From positions 62,001-126,000 of the forward strand of contig JAIEFE010000017.1 in the NCBI GenBank assembly GCA_029067085.1: a stretch of DNA of 64,000 nucleotides, read 5' to 3'. A program made the translations under genes and the position numbers. How positions within the stretch are numbered: the stretch's first letter is position 1; every line of letters begins with the position of its first letter. Below, in pieces: positions 1 through 7,942 of the stretch. The notes below the pieces were generated by a model, which was not told the DNA's origin, ran no database searches, and saw only the letters and a program-made list of their open reading frames with translations. Source of the stretch: Lachnospiraceae bacterium. GTDB lineage: Bacteria; Bacillota; Clostridia; Lachnospirales; Lachnospiraceae.

Positions 1-1237
1 CAATTCTCTCAATAGAATTATTATATCGATTCTCGTAAATATATGTTACAGGAAACCATTCGTGACCATCAATATAATCTTTCCCATAAACTGAATAATT
101 AAAGCAGATTAAGTCGGCCAATACAAATTGTTCCTTTGAACAAAAATCTGTATTAATATTTGATGTCCAATACTGTGCAGTACCCGAAAGATATTTTTTA
201 CCATCGCGAGCACATACCGCATTATCAAGATTTGTTTGCTCCGAACCACTATAAAACATATGAAATGCATCTGCATTAGAATCATAACCATACTGTCTCT
301 GGTTAAAGTATGTCTTGCCAAGAATATAATCTACTGAAAAATAATCCTTGATCTTTAAATAATGTGCAATGATATATAAAAACAGTTCATGGATAAAGAC
401 TCTGATTATTTCGTCTCCCACACTATAATTGCTAGGAATAGCATTGTATGTATCTTCAAGGAAACTCGCCACCGCCTTATGACTATCATCTACATAAGAC
501 GTGTACTCAAGCAACAAAAGAAAGTCTGTCTTTATAGATTCAGTAGAAGCATACAATTCAAGATATTCCAAATTATCCAGATTCGAATGTTGCTTCACAA
601 AATCAAGAATTCTATCAGAAATGCTATTTAAATATTTTATAAATGAGTCCTTTTTCACTCTTGCAGTTTGTGAACTTTTCAAAGAATCATATACTACTAT
701 ACTTTTGGGTGAAAAAACAATCGGCTTATCAACCCATATTGGCTTTTGACCTAATTCCGGCTTGGCATATACTTCTACACCATACAATTTTTTTACTAGT
801 CGTTGATATTCTTTGTCGTAATTATCTGCTACCGATAAATCAAAATGAAGCCTTCCTTGAAGATATGTTGGCTTACATACATTTCCATCTTCATCCCGTT
901 CCATGACAACCGGAATAAACTTATCTTGCGTTACCTCTTGATATACTTTTGCAGAAATTATCTGCGTCTCTGTACCTACTCCACCTGAATGATCATCGGC
1001 TTTTTTAGCATATATTGGGTCTAAAAGCATTAAAACATTCGTTACGCATGGATCATTAACACACTGTTCCATAAAAGCATATGTATCATTGCCTTCAGTT
1101 AAATCCCATTTATCAAAAACAGTATCTATCCCATCACTACGCAACTGACTCACAAAAGATAATACTTTACTTTGGTACTCATCACTTCCCCAAGCATATG
1201 AAATAAATACTTTAGGATTTTCAATATTTTACTTCAT
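1..1237 (-). CDS. SEFIR/TIR-domain protein, 3' end off the window, stop at codon 3
   Basis: The frame is open from position 1228 to the left window edge, about 409 codons, so the C-terminus is missing. The N-terminus reads PKVFISYAWGSDEY, then FDKWDLTEGNDTYAFMEQ and GGVGTETQIIS, the hallmarks of bacterial SEFIR (TIR-like) domains. The remaining part, about 250 residues, I do not recognise. SEFIR/TIR proteins are signalling or NAD-directed effectors often found with anti-phage systems; a defence role here is inference. The only plausible start is ATG at 1235-1237, behind a GGAG motif, but the third codon is TAA (1229-1231). No ATG, GTG or TTG lies in frame between that stop and the conserved domain; an ATT lies two codons after it. 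The gene is therefore either killed by one substitution (AAA to TAA would do) or uses a rare start. It is visibly AT-rich against the rest of the window. Confidence 0.75.
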
Positions 1238-1328
1238 GTCCTATTATTCTCCATCTTTGGAATTAAGCATCGCAAGTTCTGCAACAGTTAATGGTTTTCA
1301 AAAAAATCAATCCATTTCCTACAGCACA

Positions 1329-1439
1329 TCATTCATCAAGCATTATCGTCCCTTTCTTCGCCTTCGCCTTCAATCTTGCCATCTGCTCTCTCTCAATCTC
1401 TTGAATACTTTTCTCTGGTCTTGGTAAATCCTCTGGCAT
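1329..1439 (-). pseudogene. Short charged ORF, possible C-terminal remnant
   Basis: A 36-codon ORF reading MPEDLPRPEKSIQEIEREQ and ending in a Lys/Ala-rich stretch and MLDE. Its codons look like real coding sequence, but the in-frame sequence upstream stops inside the palindrome at 1441-1472. I see no ribosome binding site at the ATG. It may be the tail of a larger gene cut by recombination at the direct repeat next to it. I do not recognise the family, and it could be chance. Confidence 0.3.
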
Positions 1440-1440
1440 C

Positions 1441-1477
1441 TGACGATTTGCCTGACCTCAGGAAAATCGTCAGATAC
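1441..1477. repeat. Palindrome and left copy of a 26-bp direct repeat
   Basis: Positions 1441-1472 form a near-perfect palindrome (TGACGATTT, then CCTGA, centre, TCAGG, AAATCGTCA). Its right half, 1452-1477, recurs at 2308-2333 with one mismatch in 26. The two copies flank the toxin-antitoxin pair. No T-run follows on either strand, so a plain terminator is less likely than a recombination junction or a mobile-cassette end. Confidence 0.6.
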
Positions 1478-1566
1478 ATTATGTCCGCTGTTCCACAGGC
1501 AAATTTCCCATGGAATATAAAGAATTTACTACTGTGAACTCCTGCATACCACACTCAATCAGGAGA

Positions 1567-1893
1567 TTATAAAACTGTTTCGCTTAACTGTCTGCATACA
1601 TCTCTGCCGCCGTACATAATTCGGACAATATTTACTGTATTCTGAGGTTCTTCCGGCAGATAGAATATCAGATAATTATCTACAGGCAAAAATCGGACTC
1701 CCCGACTATGCCACGGTTCCTCTCCATAAAGTTGATGACGCATAGGCATTTCTTCAAGGGAACGAATCGTTTTCATAATCCGCTGAGTCAGCCCTGCCGC
1801 ATTTTCTGGCGCAAGTAGTTCTAATGCTATATATTCATAAATATCACGCAAGTCTTGTCTTGCCTGCGCTGTATATACAATATCCCAACTCAT
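1567..1893 (-). CDS. RelE/ParE-family toxin
   Basis: A 108-residue protein, the usual size for RelE/ParE toxins, which act as ribosome-dependent mRNA nucleases or gyrase poisons. It starts MSWDIVYTAQARQDLRDIYEYI, the first strand and helices of the fold, and has the later RSLEEMP, GVRFLPVDNYLIFY and VNIVRIMYGGRD segments that place conserved basic and aromatic residues on the sheet. It overlaps the antitoxin gene upstream by 4 bases (ATGA), so the two are translationally coupled. The sequence does not settle whether it is RelE-like or ParE-like in activity. Confidence 0.85.
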   Translation of the reverse strand: MSWDIVYTAQARQDLRDIYEYIALELLAPENAAGLTQRIMKTIRSLEEMPMRHQLYGEEPWHSRGVRFLPVDNYLIFYLPEEPQNTVNIVRIMYGGRDVCRQLSETVL

Positions 1894-2195
1894 ATGTCAA
1901 AGTCTCTCTTCATTTCCGCTTCAATGGTATCTGCCGAATAAACTCTGCCTGCTTTTACATCAGCCATGCCTTTTTCCATTTCCGCATCAAACTGTTCTCT
2001 GGTAAGAGAGCCGTAATTCAGCGGTGCCGTCTGCGGCAGCTTCATTTCAAACGGAATACCTCTTTGCAAAACCACCTGTCTCAAAAACATGCCCACAGCA
2101 TTAGACATAGGGATTCCCAAACGTTCAAGCACCTGCTCCGCCTGCTCTTTGATTTCAGGTTCCACTCGTGCAAATACATTTGATGTTCGTGCCAT
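1890..2195 (-). CDS. RelB/DinJ-family antitoxin
   Basis: A 101-residue antitoxin partner of the toxin that follows. The N-terminal ribbon-helix-helix segment MARTSNVFARVEPEIKEQAE is characteristic of the DinJ/RelB family; it binds operator DNA as a dimer, and the acidic C-terminal half would wrap the toxin. I chose the ATG at 2195 because an AAGGAGG sits 7-8 bases upstream and because the family normally begins with this Ala-Arg-Thr/Lys motif. A longer reading to 2246 would run through the promoter. It is autoregulated by inference from the palindrome over its promoter. Confidence 0.88.
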   Translation of the reverse strand: MARTSNVFARVEPEIKEQAEQVLERLGIPMSNAVGMFLRQVVLQRGIPFEMKLPQTAPLNYGSLTREQFDAEMEKGMADVKAGRVYSADTIEAEMKRDFDI

Positions 2196-2217
2196 AACAA
2201 TCGCCTCCTTTATCATT

Positions 2218-2248
2218 AGTATATCCATTTTGCTTGCGAAATGCAAGC
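2218..2248 (-). promoter_or_regulatory. Promoter and operator of the toxin-antitoxin pair
   Basis: On the minus strand, TTGCAT (2241-2246) and TATACT (2218-2223) are separated by 17 bases, a good sigma-A promoter. A perfect palindrome, GCTTGC-5-GCAAGC (2232-2248), covers the -35 box and is the obvious binding site for the ribbon-helix-helix antitoxin. The 26-base gap to the antitoxin start fits a short leader. Confidence 0.65.
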
Positions 2249-2307
2249 GCTTTGCAAAAAGCTATTCCACAATTATTTTAGCAACTCTTCCAACATCTAC
2301 GATTATG

Positions 2308-2333
2308 CTGACCTCAGCAAAATCGTCAGATAC
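2308..2333. repeat. Right copy of the 26-bp direct repeat
   Basis: Matches 1452-1477 at 25 of 26 positions. It also sits in a palindrome (arms CGATTATGCTGA and TCAGCAAAATCG). The single difference between the copies is matched by a complementary change in the other arm, so pairing is kept in both. Confidence 0.6.
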
Positions 2334-2337
2334 GCAG

Positions 2338-2374
2338 AAAGGACAAGACATTCTCACATGACTTGTCCTTTTTT
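2338..2374 (+). terminator. Rho-independent terminator, plus strand
   Basis: Arms AAAGGACAAG (2338-2347) and CTTGTCCTTT (2362-2371) with a run of T directly after on the plus strand. No plus-strand gene in the window feeds it, which suggests that the gene it once served, perhaps on a mobile element, is gone. Confidence 0.65.
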
Positions 2375-2722
2375 ATTCGGTATTAAGGCTCAACATATAG
2401 TTTCTAACTTCCACGTACCAATTACGTACCAATTTCGCATAAACCATATGAAGATATAAAAAATTATATAGAAATCAAATTGTCCTCAACCCTTGTAATT
2501 AAAAGCCTCTAAACAATTTTATAGAGATACATAGATTTACATGAAACAGTCTCGTAAATAACGATTCCGAGTTTCATTTTATCTTGATCTCCTTTGAATT
2601 TTCACTCTCGAATTCTCCAGAATTCAGAATGTTTATTAGCTTTTGTCCTTCAAAACAGAGCCACAATATCTATGGTAGTATATCATATCAAATCTCAAAA
2701 GTAAATTTTAGAATTTTAAGAC
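2375..2722. other. Intergenic, about 350 bases, with a tandem 11-bp repeat
   Basis: No convincing ORF on either strand. The only structure I see is a perfect tandem repeat of ACGTACCAATT at 2413-2423 and 2424-2434, and a small palindrome GAATTCTCCAGAATTC near 2611-2626. The stretch is AT-rich and separates the accessory island from the exporter operon. Confidence 0.5.
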
Positions 2723-3295
2723 TCACCTATAAATTTCCAACCACGCAGCACTTTCCGGATTGACAGTTCCCTCTACAGATTCATCCAGCGAAATCAGCAA
2801 CTGTCTGTCGTATTCTCCATTTCTATCACTGTCAAATTGAATTTGCACATACTTATTTCCTATATAGTAGGCAGTACCAGCACCCTCCAGCAATTCATAA
2901 GCTGCTTCCGTAGCGCCATTCACAGACAGTGCAGCGGACAACTCTATAATAGACATTTCTTCTTTGATTCCGTCCATCAAAGTACCAAGAGAGCCTTGAA
3001 TACGAGTCGGCATATCATCATCCGATAATACTGTCCCTGCTACATCTTCATCATATTCTCCTATGTATATTACGCAAAGCAAAGAATCAGGAATCTCTGC
3101 GATAAACCGATCCCCATGATAAAACTCGGCTTCATTTCCTGTTTGAGCCATAAACTCTCCATAAGGCATCTCTCCATATTCTTTTGCTGCTTTTGCTATG
3201 CTAATTTCAGTTTTTCCACTTTTATTCTCATTTTGCCCACAAGCAGATAACAGGATACATCCTAACAACAACGCGGATATTCCTCTTTTGCGCAT
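2723..3295 (-). CDS. Putative lipoprotein of unknown function
   Basis: A 190-residue protein with a signal peptide MRKRGISALLLGCILLSACG; the LSAC lipobox would be cleaved before Cys19 and the protein anchored to the outer face of the membrane. The rest is acidic and soluble, with no family I recognise. A GAGGAG ribosome binding site precedes the ATG. It starts 45 bases after the ABC exporter gene on the same strand, so it is probably the last gene of that operon and may assist or sense the exported substrate; this is inference. Confidence 0.75.
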   Translation of the reverse strand: MRKRGISALLLGCILLSACGQNENKSGKTEISIAKAAKEYGEMPYGEFMAQTGNEAEFYHGDRFIAEIPDSLLCVIYIGEYDEDVAGTVLSDDDMPTRIQGSLGTLMDGIKEEMSIIELSAALSVNGATEAAYELLEGAGTAYYIGNKYVQIQFDSDRNGEYDRQLLISLDESVEGTVNPESAAWLEIYR

Positions 3296-3340
3296 TTCAT
3301 TTTCTCCTCGGTTGTCCTTTTATAAATCACGAATATTGTA

Positions 3341-5293
3341 TCATATATGCTTTTTGATGTCATCTTTAACACGTCTATGCTCATAACCCCTTTCATTGAC
3401 TTTCTCCTCATAGTATTGTGCCTGCGCATTCCAGAGATTGTAATACATTCCGGATCTGTCGTTCACCAATACATCATGGCTGCCCCGCTGAACCAGCCTG
3501 CCATCGTGGAATACCACAATATCATGGCTGAAACGGCAGGAAGATAATCGATGCGAAATGAATACAACCGCCTTCTCCCCAATCATTCGATTCATTCTGT
3601 TATATACCTCAAACTCCGCTACCGGATCAAGCGCTGCCGTAGGCTCGTCAAGTATAATAAACGGCGCATCTTTATATAAGGCTCTTGCCATGGCAATCTT
3701 CTGCGCCTCTCCCCCGGAAATGTTAACCCCTTCCTCATCAAAATCCCTATAAACGGCCGTCGAAAGACCATGCGGCAGTTTATCAAGACGTATACCGAAA
3801 CCTGCATCACGAAGACACCGCTCCACTTTATCCAAGTCTGCGTTCATGCTGCCGGCAACATTTTGCCCCAGTCCAAAAGAGAGCAGCTTAAAATCCTGGA
3901 ACACAACAGAAAACAGCTGCATATACTCGTGATAATCGTATTCTTGTATGTCGATTCCATTCAACAGTATTTTACCTTCGCTGGGATCATACAGGCGGCA
4001 CAACAGCTTGATAAAAGTAGTCTTCCCGCTTCCGTTCGTACCCACTACAGCCAGTCTCTCCCCTGCATGGAACGTCATAGATACATTACGCAGCGCATAA
4101 TCCTTCTGTCCGGGATATTTAAAAGATACATTACGGAATTCAATCTCATATCCTTTGTCGCTGTTTTGCTTGACAACCTTATCCCCCTGATCCATTTTGT
4201 TTGGTATATCTAAGAATTCAAATACCGTACGCAAAAAAGAAGTGTTATTCCTTAGATCACCTAACGTTTCAATCAACATGGACAGCCCGCCGGATAATGC
4301 GATAATGGCACTCACATATTGCACAATCGCCCCCACACCAAAGGCGCCTCCCAATGCTTTCAGGCATACAAAGATATATGCGGTTCCTACAAATATCTGT
4401 GACACAGCTCCGGATAGAGCTTGGTATCCTCCCATAGCCCCTCTTGATGCTTTTGCCAGCTTTGAAGTGGAAATAAACGGATTATATTTTTTCAAATTTG
4501 CTCTGCTAAGAATATCCTGCCGATATATGCGCACATCCATTGCCTTCGACCTGTCATTTCCGAGCTCTCCAAGCCAAAACCCAAAAAGCCGATTCCCCAA
4601 TTGGTTTTCATCCGCATACTTTACCCAGTATGAACCCGCCTTAACAGATAACAGCGGTGCAGAAAACGTAACGCATAACATAATCGCAATAATAAGCAAA
4701 ATAAAAATAGGATGATTAAGCATTGTTAACCTTCCACTGCCCGCTGTGACCGGCAATAGGAACAGTGACGCAGTTAACAGGACCGCACCGATCATAGACA
4801 TAACGGAACTGATAATTGCTTCAAAACTATAGATAAGCTTATATAGTCCCCATCCTCCTGAGTCTGTATTTTGCCAGATTCGGGAACGAAGTTCCTGTAC
4901 ATGGCCGTCATCCATATCCGCAAAATCCATCGACAGCAGCTTTTCCATGAATATTTTATTCTGCGTATGCCAAAGACAGGCTAACTGAACATTCTTCCAC
5001 CTTGTCAATCCTGCGCAGAGCAGCGAAAATATCGCAGATGTCCCCATCAATGCCATTACATATACTGTGAGCGTCTGTGGATTACGTCCTCCGGCAATCT
5101 CATCAATAAGACGTGCCAATAACCAAATGTCTACATATGGCGTCAGGGCAGAGACAACTCCGCATACCATGACAGACAGCAGAATCCCGGGATTTTCTTT
5201 CCACCAGACTCTAAATCCGCGCAGGGAAAACTGCACTGCTTCCCTGAAAGAAACAGAGGATTTCCTTGGATTATTCTTCTTCCGTTTTCTCAT
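3341..5293 (-). CDS. ABC exporter subunit, fused permease-ATPase (second of a pair)
   Basis: A 650-residue half-transporter: six predicted membrane helices over the first 340 residues, then a nucleotide-binding domain. Walker A is VVGTNGSGKTT (near residue 418), the signature NISGGEAQK (near 524), Walker B IILDEPTAALDP (near 551) and an H-loop ISHRLSS (near 582), so the ATPase site looks intact. I start it at the ATG at 5293 because a strong GGAGGAGCGG lies upstream; a longer reading to 5365 lies inside the preceding gene. It overlaps the upstream subunit by 23 bases, and the two probably form a heterodimer. The substrate is not evident; peptides or lipids are usual for this family. Confidence 0.85.
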   Translation of the reverse strand: MRKRKKNNPRKSSVSFREAVQFSLRGFRVWWKENPGILLSVMVCGVVSALTPYVDIWLLARLIDEIAGGRNPQTLTVYVMALMGTSAIFSLLCAGLTRWKNVQLACLWHTQNKIFMEKLLSMDFADMDDGHVQELRSRIWQNTDSGGWGLYKLIYSFEAIISSVMSMIGAVLLTASLFLLPVTAGSGRLTMLNHPIFILLIIAIMLCVTFSAPLLSVKAGSYWVKYADENQLGNRLFGFWLGELGNDRSKAMDVRIYRQDILSRANLKKYNPFISTSKLAKASRGAMGGYQALSGAVSQIFVGTAYIFVCLKALGGAFGVGAIVQYVSAIIALSGGLSMLIETLGDLRNNTSFLRTVFEFLDIPNKMDQGDKVVKQNSDKGYEIEFRNVSFKYPGQKDYALRNVSMTFHAGERLAVVGTNGSGKTTFIKLLCRLYDPSEGKILLNGIDIQEYDYHEYMQLFSVVFQDFKLLSFGLGQNVAGSMNADLDKVERCLRDAGFGIRLDKLPHGLSTAVYRDFDEEGVNISGGEAQKIAMARALYKDAPFIILDEPTAALDPVAEFEVYNRMNRMIGEKAVVFISHRLSSCRFSHDIVVFHDGRLVQRGSHDVLVNDRSGMYYNLWNAQAQYYEEKVNERGYEHRRVKDDIKKHI

Positions 5294-7136
5294 TTTCCGC
5301 TCCTCCTTCCCGATAATATCTGCTCTGAATCTCAAAGAGATCCGCATAATGCCCATTCCGGGCAATTAATTCATCATGTGTCCCTTCTTCATCAATACGC
5401 CCTTCTGCAATCAAGATAATACGGTCACAAAATCTGGTGGATGCAAGGCGATGAGAAATATAAACAGCCATCCGGCCATCCGTAAGTTCATTATACTTGT
5501 TATATATTTCACTCTCAGCAATTGGATCGAGTGCAGAAGTCGGTTCATCTAAAACGATAATCGGAGCATTCTTATATAGAGCCCGAGCCAGCATCAAGCG
5601 CTGCAATTCTCCTCCTGACAGATTAATACCATCTTCAAACACCTTACCTATATGCGTTTCTGTACCGTTAGGCAGTCGTCTGATTTTCTCTGTGAGTCCT
5701 GCCTGATTGATGCATCGCTCCATCAACGGCCTGTTTATATTTTCATCAGTTTGTGCAATGTTTTCAGCAATCGTCACATCAAGAACCGAAAAGTCCTGAA
5801 ATACAGCAGAAAAAAGCTGATAATAATCCCGACGGTTATACATTCTGATATCTGTATTATTTAACAGCACTTTCCCTTCCGTGGGATCCAGGAAGCCGCA
5901 TATAAGCTTAATGAGAGTTGTTTTTCCGGCACCGTTCAGACCAACAATCGCTAACTTCTCTCCATGTCTGATCGTCAGGTTGATATGGGAGAGCGTGTCC
6001 TTTTCAGTCCCCGGATATCGGAAAGAGACATCCTGCAACTCAATCTGATAAGGAATATTCAGATCCGGAGTTATGGAAATACCTTGCGCCATCTTAAACG
6101 TTTCCGGATAATCAAGAAATTCCCGAACTGCGCAGATGTCAAGGCTTTGTTTTCGAAGGGTTGCAAGGTCAGTCATAATCTTGCCTATACCACCGGTAAA
6201 TACATTCACTGTATTAAAATACAACACAAACTGTGCGACGGGCATCTCACCCTTAAGCACAGCCCCGATCAAGAAATAATAGACAATACCGTTTCTCATA
6301 AATGTAAGCACTATGTCTATCATATTGCCCCAAATATACACACGTTCTCCGTGTGCAGCAAAACTCCGATACAGCCGCAGTGTGCTGTTATATACATCTT
6401 CTAACCAGCCTCGCATTTCAAAAATACGAACATCCTTTGCCAATGTATAATCTCTGGATCTTTCGCTGAGATAATTCATACGACGGGAATATTCCGATTC
6501 TTCATCTCTGTGGCGATATCCCCAGCCGCCTAAATAATTGCTTACCGAAAAGCTGACAACGGTAGTGACCAAAACAGCAACGATCATCAGCGGACTAAGA
6601 GCAGTAAGCAAAGAGAAATAAACAATAAATTCAACTACGTTTTGTAACAGATTCATCATTGTTGTCCAGATAGCCTCAGTAGCTGCCGTATTACTGGTAA
6701 CAAGCATGGAAGCCTTATCCATTTTCTTCCGGACATTCTGATCCTCTATATCGGGATATGACATGGTCAAGGCCTTATTCTGGATCATAGAACCGATGAT
6801 AAGCCGAATTTCTATACGTCCAAACTGTGAGCATGATGAAAGGTACGACCTGGCTGCGTTGAGTAATATTAATGCCCCTGTAAACAAGAGTATCATTGTA
6901 GCAAGCTCTGCAACCGAAGCGTTGGTTTCAACTCTTCCGAGTATAGTCGGTACCATAAAAAGCTGTGTAAAACTAAGCAAAATTGCAACAGTAATCATTA
7001 TCAGAGCATACAAAATCACACTACAGCGCTGTCTCCATGCAAGTGATATCATATATGCAATGTTCTGTTTCAAACTGTAAGCAGGCTTTTGTCTTATATG
7101 CTTAAAAACACCCAATGTCCTTGATGAAGTAAACAT
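5271..7136 (-). CDS. ABC exporter subunit, fused permease-ATPase (first of a pair)
   Basis: A 621-residue MsbA/BmrA-type half-transporter with an N-terminal membrane domain and a C-terminal ATPase. Walker A IVGLNGAGKTT (near residue 402), signature NLSGGELQR (near 507), Walker B IVLDEPTSALDP (near 530) and ISHRLAS are all canonical, so unlike many heterodimeric exporters neither partner shows a degenerate site. An AGAGGAAA site precedes the ATG. First gene of a three-gene run with the second subunit and a lipoprotein; no regulator is adjacent in the same orientation. Confidence 0.85.
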   Translation of the reverse strand: MFTSSRTLGVFKHIRQKPAYSLKQNIAYMISLAWRQRCSVILYALIMITVAILLSFTQLFMVPTILGRVETNASVAELATMILLFTGALILLNAARSYLSSCSQFGRIEIRLIIGSMIQNKALTMSYPDIEDQNVRKKMDKASMLVTSNTAATEAIWTTMMNLLQNVVEFIVYFSLLTALSPLMIVAVLVTTVVSFSVSNYLGGWGYRHRDEESEYSRRMNYLSERSRDYTLAKDVRIFEMRGWLEDVYNSTLRLYRSFAAHGERVYIWGNMIDIVLTFMRNGIVYYFLIGAVLKGEMPVAQFVLYFNTVNVFTGGIGKIMTDLATLRKQSLDICAVREFLDYPETFKMAQGISITPDLNIPYQIELQDVSFRYPGTEKDTLSHINLTIRHGEKLAIVGLNGAGKTTLIKLICGFLDPTEGKVLLNNTDIRMYNRRDYYQLFSAVFQDFSVLDVTIAENIAQTDENINRPLMERCINQAGLTEKIRRLPNGTETHIGKVFEDGINLSGGELQRLMLARALYKNAPIIVLDEPTSALDPIAESEIYNKYNELTDGRMAVYISHRLASTRFCDRIILIAEGRIDEEGTHDELIARNGHYADLFEIQSRYYREGGAENEKTEEE

Positions 7137-7296
7137 TATGATTTCCTCTTTTCATTTTTATGTTTCATGGCAGTCATAGTTAATTATTATATCTCCATAT
7201 TCATTTCTAAACTATATTTCCTCGATACTATCAATCTTGACACTATCATCTGGTATACTCAATACACTAAACACTTCTGCAAAATTCTGTATAAAT

Positions 7297-7341
7297 AATC
7301 GAGCGCCCGCGCGCTCGATTCAGAGAATGCTTCGCATTCTC
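7297..7341. repeat. Double-hairpin dispersed repeat, copy 1
   Basis: Two adjacent hairpins: 7297-7320 has 10-bp arms (AATCGAGCGC / GCGCTCGATT) with loop CCGC, and 7323-7341 has 8-bp arms (GAGAATGC / GCATTCTC) with loop TTC. The same arrangement, with the same loops and the same 2-base gap, recurs at 57416-57460 with compensating stem changes. It lies between the exporter operon and the CD3324-type gene. Confidence 0.7.
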
Positions 7342-7382
7342 CCTAAATGTTTTTCACTGTCGCAATTTCTTATATAATAACA

Positions 7383-7406
7383 AGAGACTGCATTTCTGCA
7401 GTCTCT
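7383..7406 (-). terminator. Terminator-like hairpin after the CD3324-type gene
   Basis: Perfect 10-bp arms AGAGACTGCA and TGCAGTCTCT with a TTTC loop, five bases after the stop of the minus-strand gene. The T-run on the minus strand is interrupted (TTGTTATTATA), so termination may be partial. Confidence 0.55.
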
Positions 7407-7411
7407 CATTA

Positions 7412-7675
7412 TCAATTCTGATAAAGGATTTTTCGAATAGCATGAATAGAAAGATAATATCTGTCAGCAAGTTCCTCTATGGAAATGCCATTTTTATATC
7501 CCTCAACGATTATGCTATTTCTCTGATTCAGTTCTTTTCGATAACCAGATAACTCTCCCCAACATTTTCGCCGTTCATGAATTGCAGGAACATATATATA
7601 ACCACCTTGTATGTATCCTTGCAATTCTTTAACCAATTCATCGGGAAGAAGTATCGTCGCATTGATATATTTCAT
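7412..7675 (-). CDS. CD3324-family small DNA-binding-like protein
   Basis: An 87-residue protein resembling the CD3324 family, which shares a fold with Mor-type transcription activators. The pattern PDELVKELQGYIQGGYIYVP, then RRKCWGELSGYRKELNQRN, then a C-terminal helix-turn-helix EELADRYYLSIHAIRKIL fits that family. AAGGAGG lies 7-8 bases before the ATG. It is a single-gene transcript with its own sigma-A promoter at 7861-7889 and a structured leader of roughly 180 bases. Its targets are unknown. Confidence 0.75.
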   Translation of the reverse strand: MKYINATILLPDELVKELQGYIQGGYIYVPAIHERRKCWGELSGYRKELNQRNSIIVEGYKNGISIEELADRYYLSIHAIRKILYQN

Positions 7676-7687
7676 TTAAGCTTCCTC

Positions 7688-7796
7688 CTTGATTATAATG
7701 ATCAAGTCGCAAAGCCAATGAAATGATTAAGGTGACTATTATTACTCCATGCAAACGTCACCTATCACCGGCTTTGCATGGAGCCAAGCTTGACTT
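7688..7796 (-). promoter_or_regulatory. Bistable RNA leader of the CD3324-type gene
   Basis: Two incompatible folds are visible. Fold A is a perfect 11-bp stem, 7745-7755 with 7773-7783. Fold B is a nested set: 7709-7716 with 7770-7777 (8 bp), 7730-7736 with 7757-7763 (7 bp) and 7704-7708 with 7792-7796 (5 bp). A third small stem, 7688-7693 with 7701-7706, lies beside the ribosome binding site of the downstream gene and competes with fold B. Fold A lies wholly within the 25-codon leader ORF. Confidence 0.55.
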
Positions 7797-7819
7797 CCCA
7801 TTTCTGCGCAAATGAACAT
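7742..7819 (-). CDS. 25-codon leader ORF
   Basis: Begins ATG at 7819 behind a strong GGAGGGG with 5-6 bases of spacing, reads MFICAEMGSQAWLHAKPV and on to a Cys-Met-Glu end, and finishes with three consecutive in-frame stops (TAA TAA TAG). Both arms of stem A of the leader lie within it, so a translating ribosome would melt that stem and free the sequences of the alternative fold. It looks like a regulatory leader peptide; a functional micro-protein is the alternative. No homologue is known to me. Confidence 0.5.
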   Translation of the reverse strand: MFICAEMGSQAWLHAKPVIGDVCME

Positions 7820-7860
7820 AGAACCCCTCCAATCCGTTAATTCCTCTATGATTTGATGAG

Positions 7861-7889
7861 ATTATAACATACTTACCGTCATTTTACAA
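7861..7889 (-). promoter_or_regulatory. Promoter of the leader and CD3324-type gene
   Basis: Minus strand TTGTAA (7884-7889), 17-base spacer, TATAAT (7861-7866). This predicts transcription from about 7854, which includes the leader ORF and the bistable structure. Confidence 0.7.
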
Positions 7890-7942
7890 ATCGGGTAAAT
7901 CTGGGGTTAAAAGTAAATTGTGGGATTTTATTCTTCCTGATT

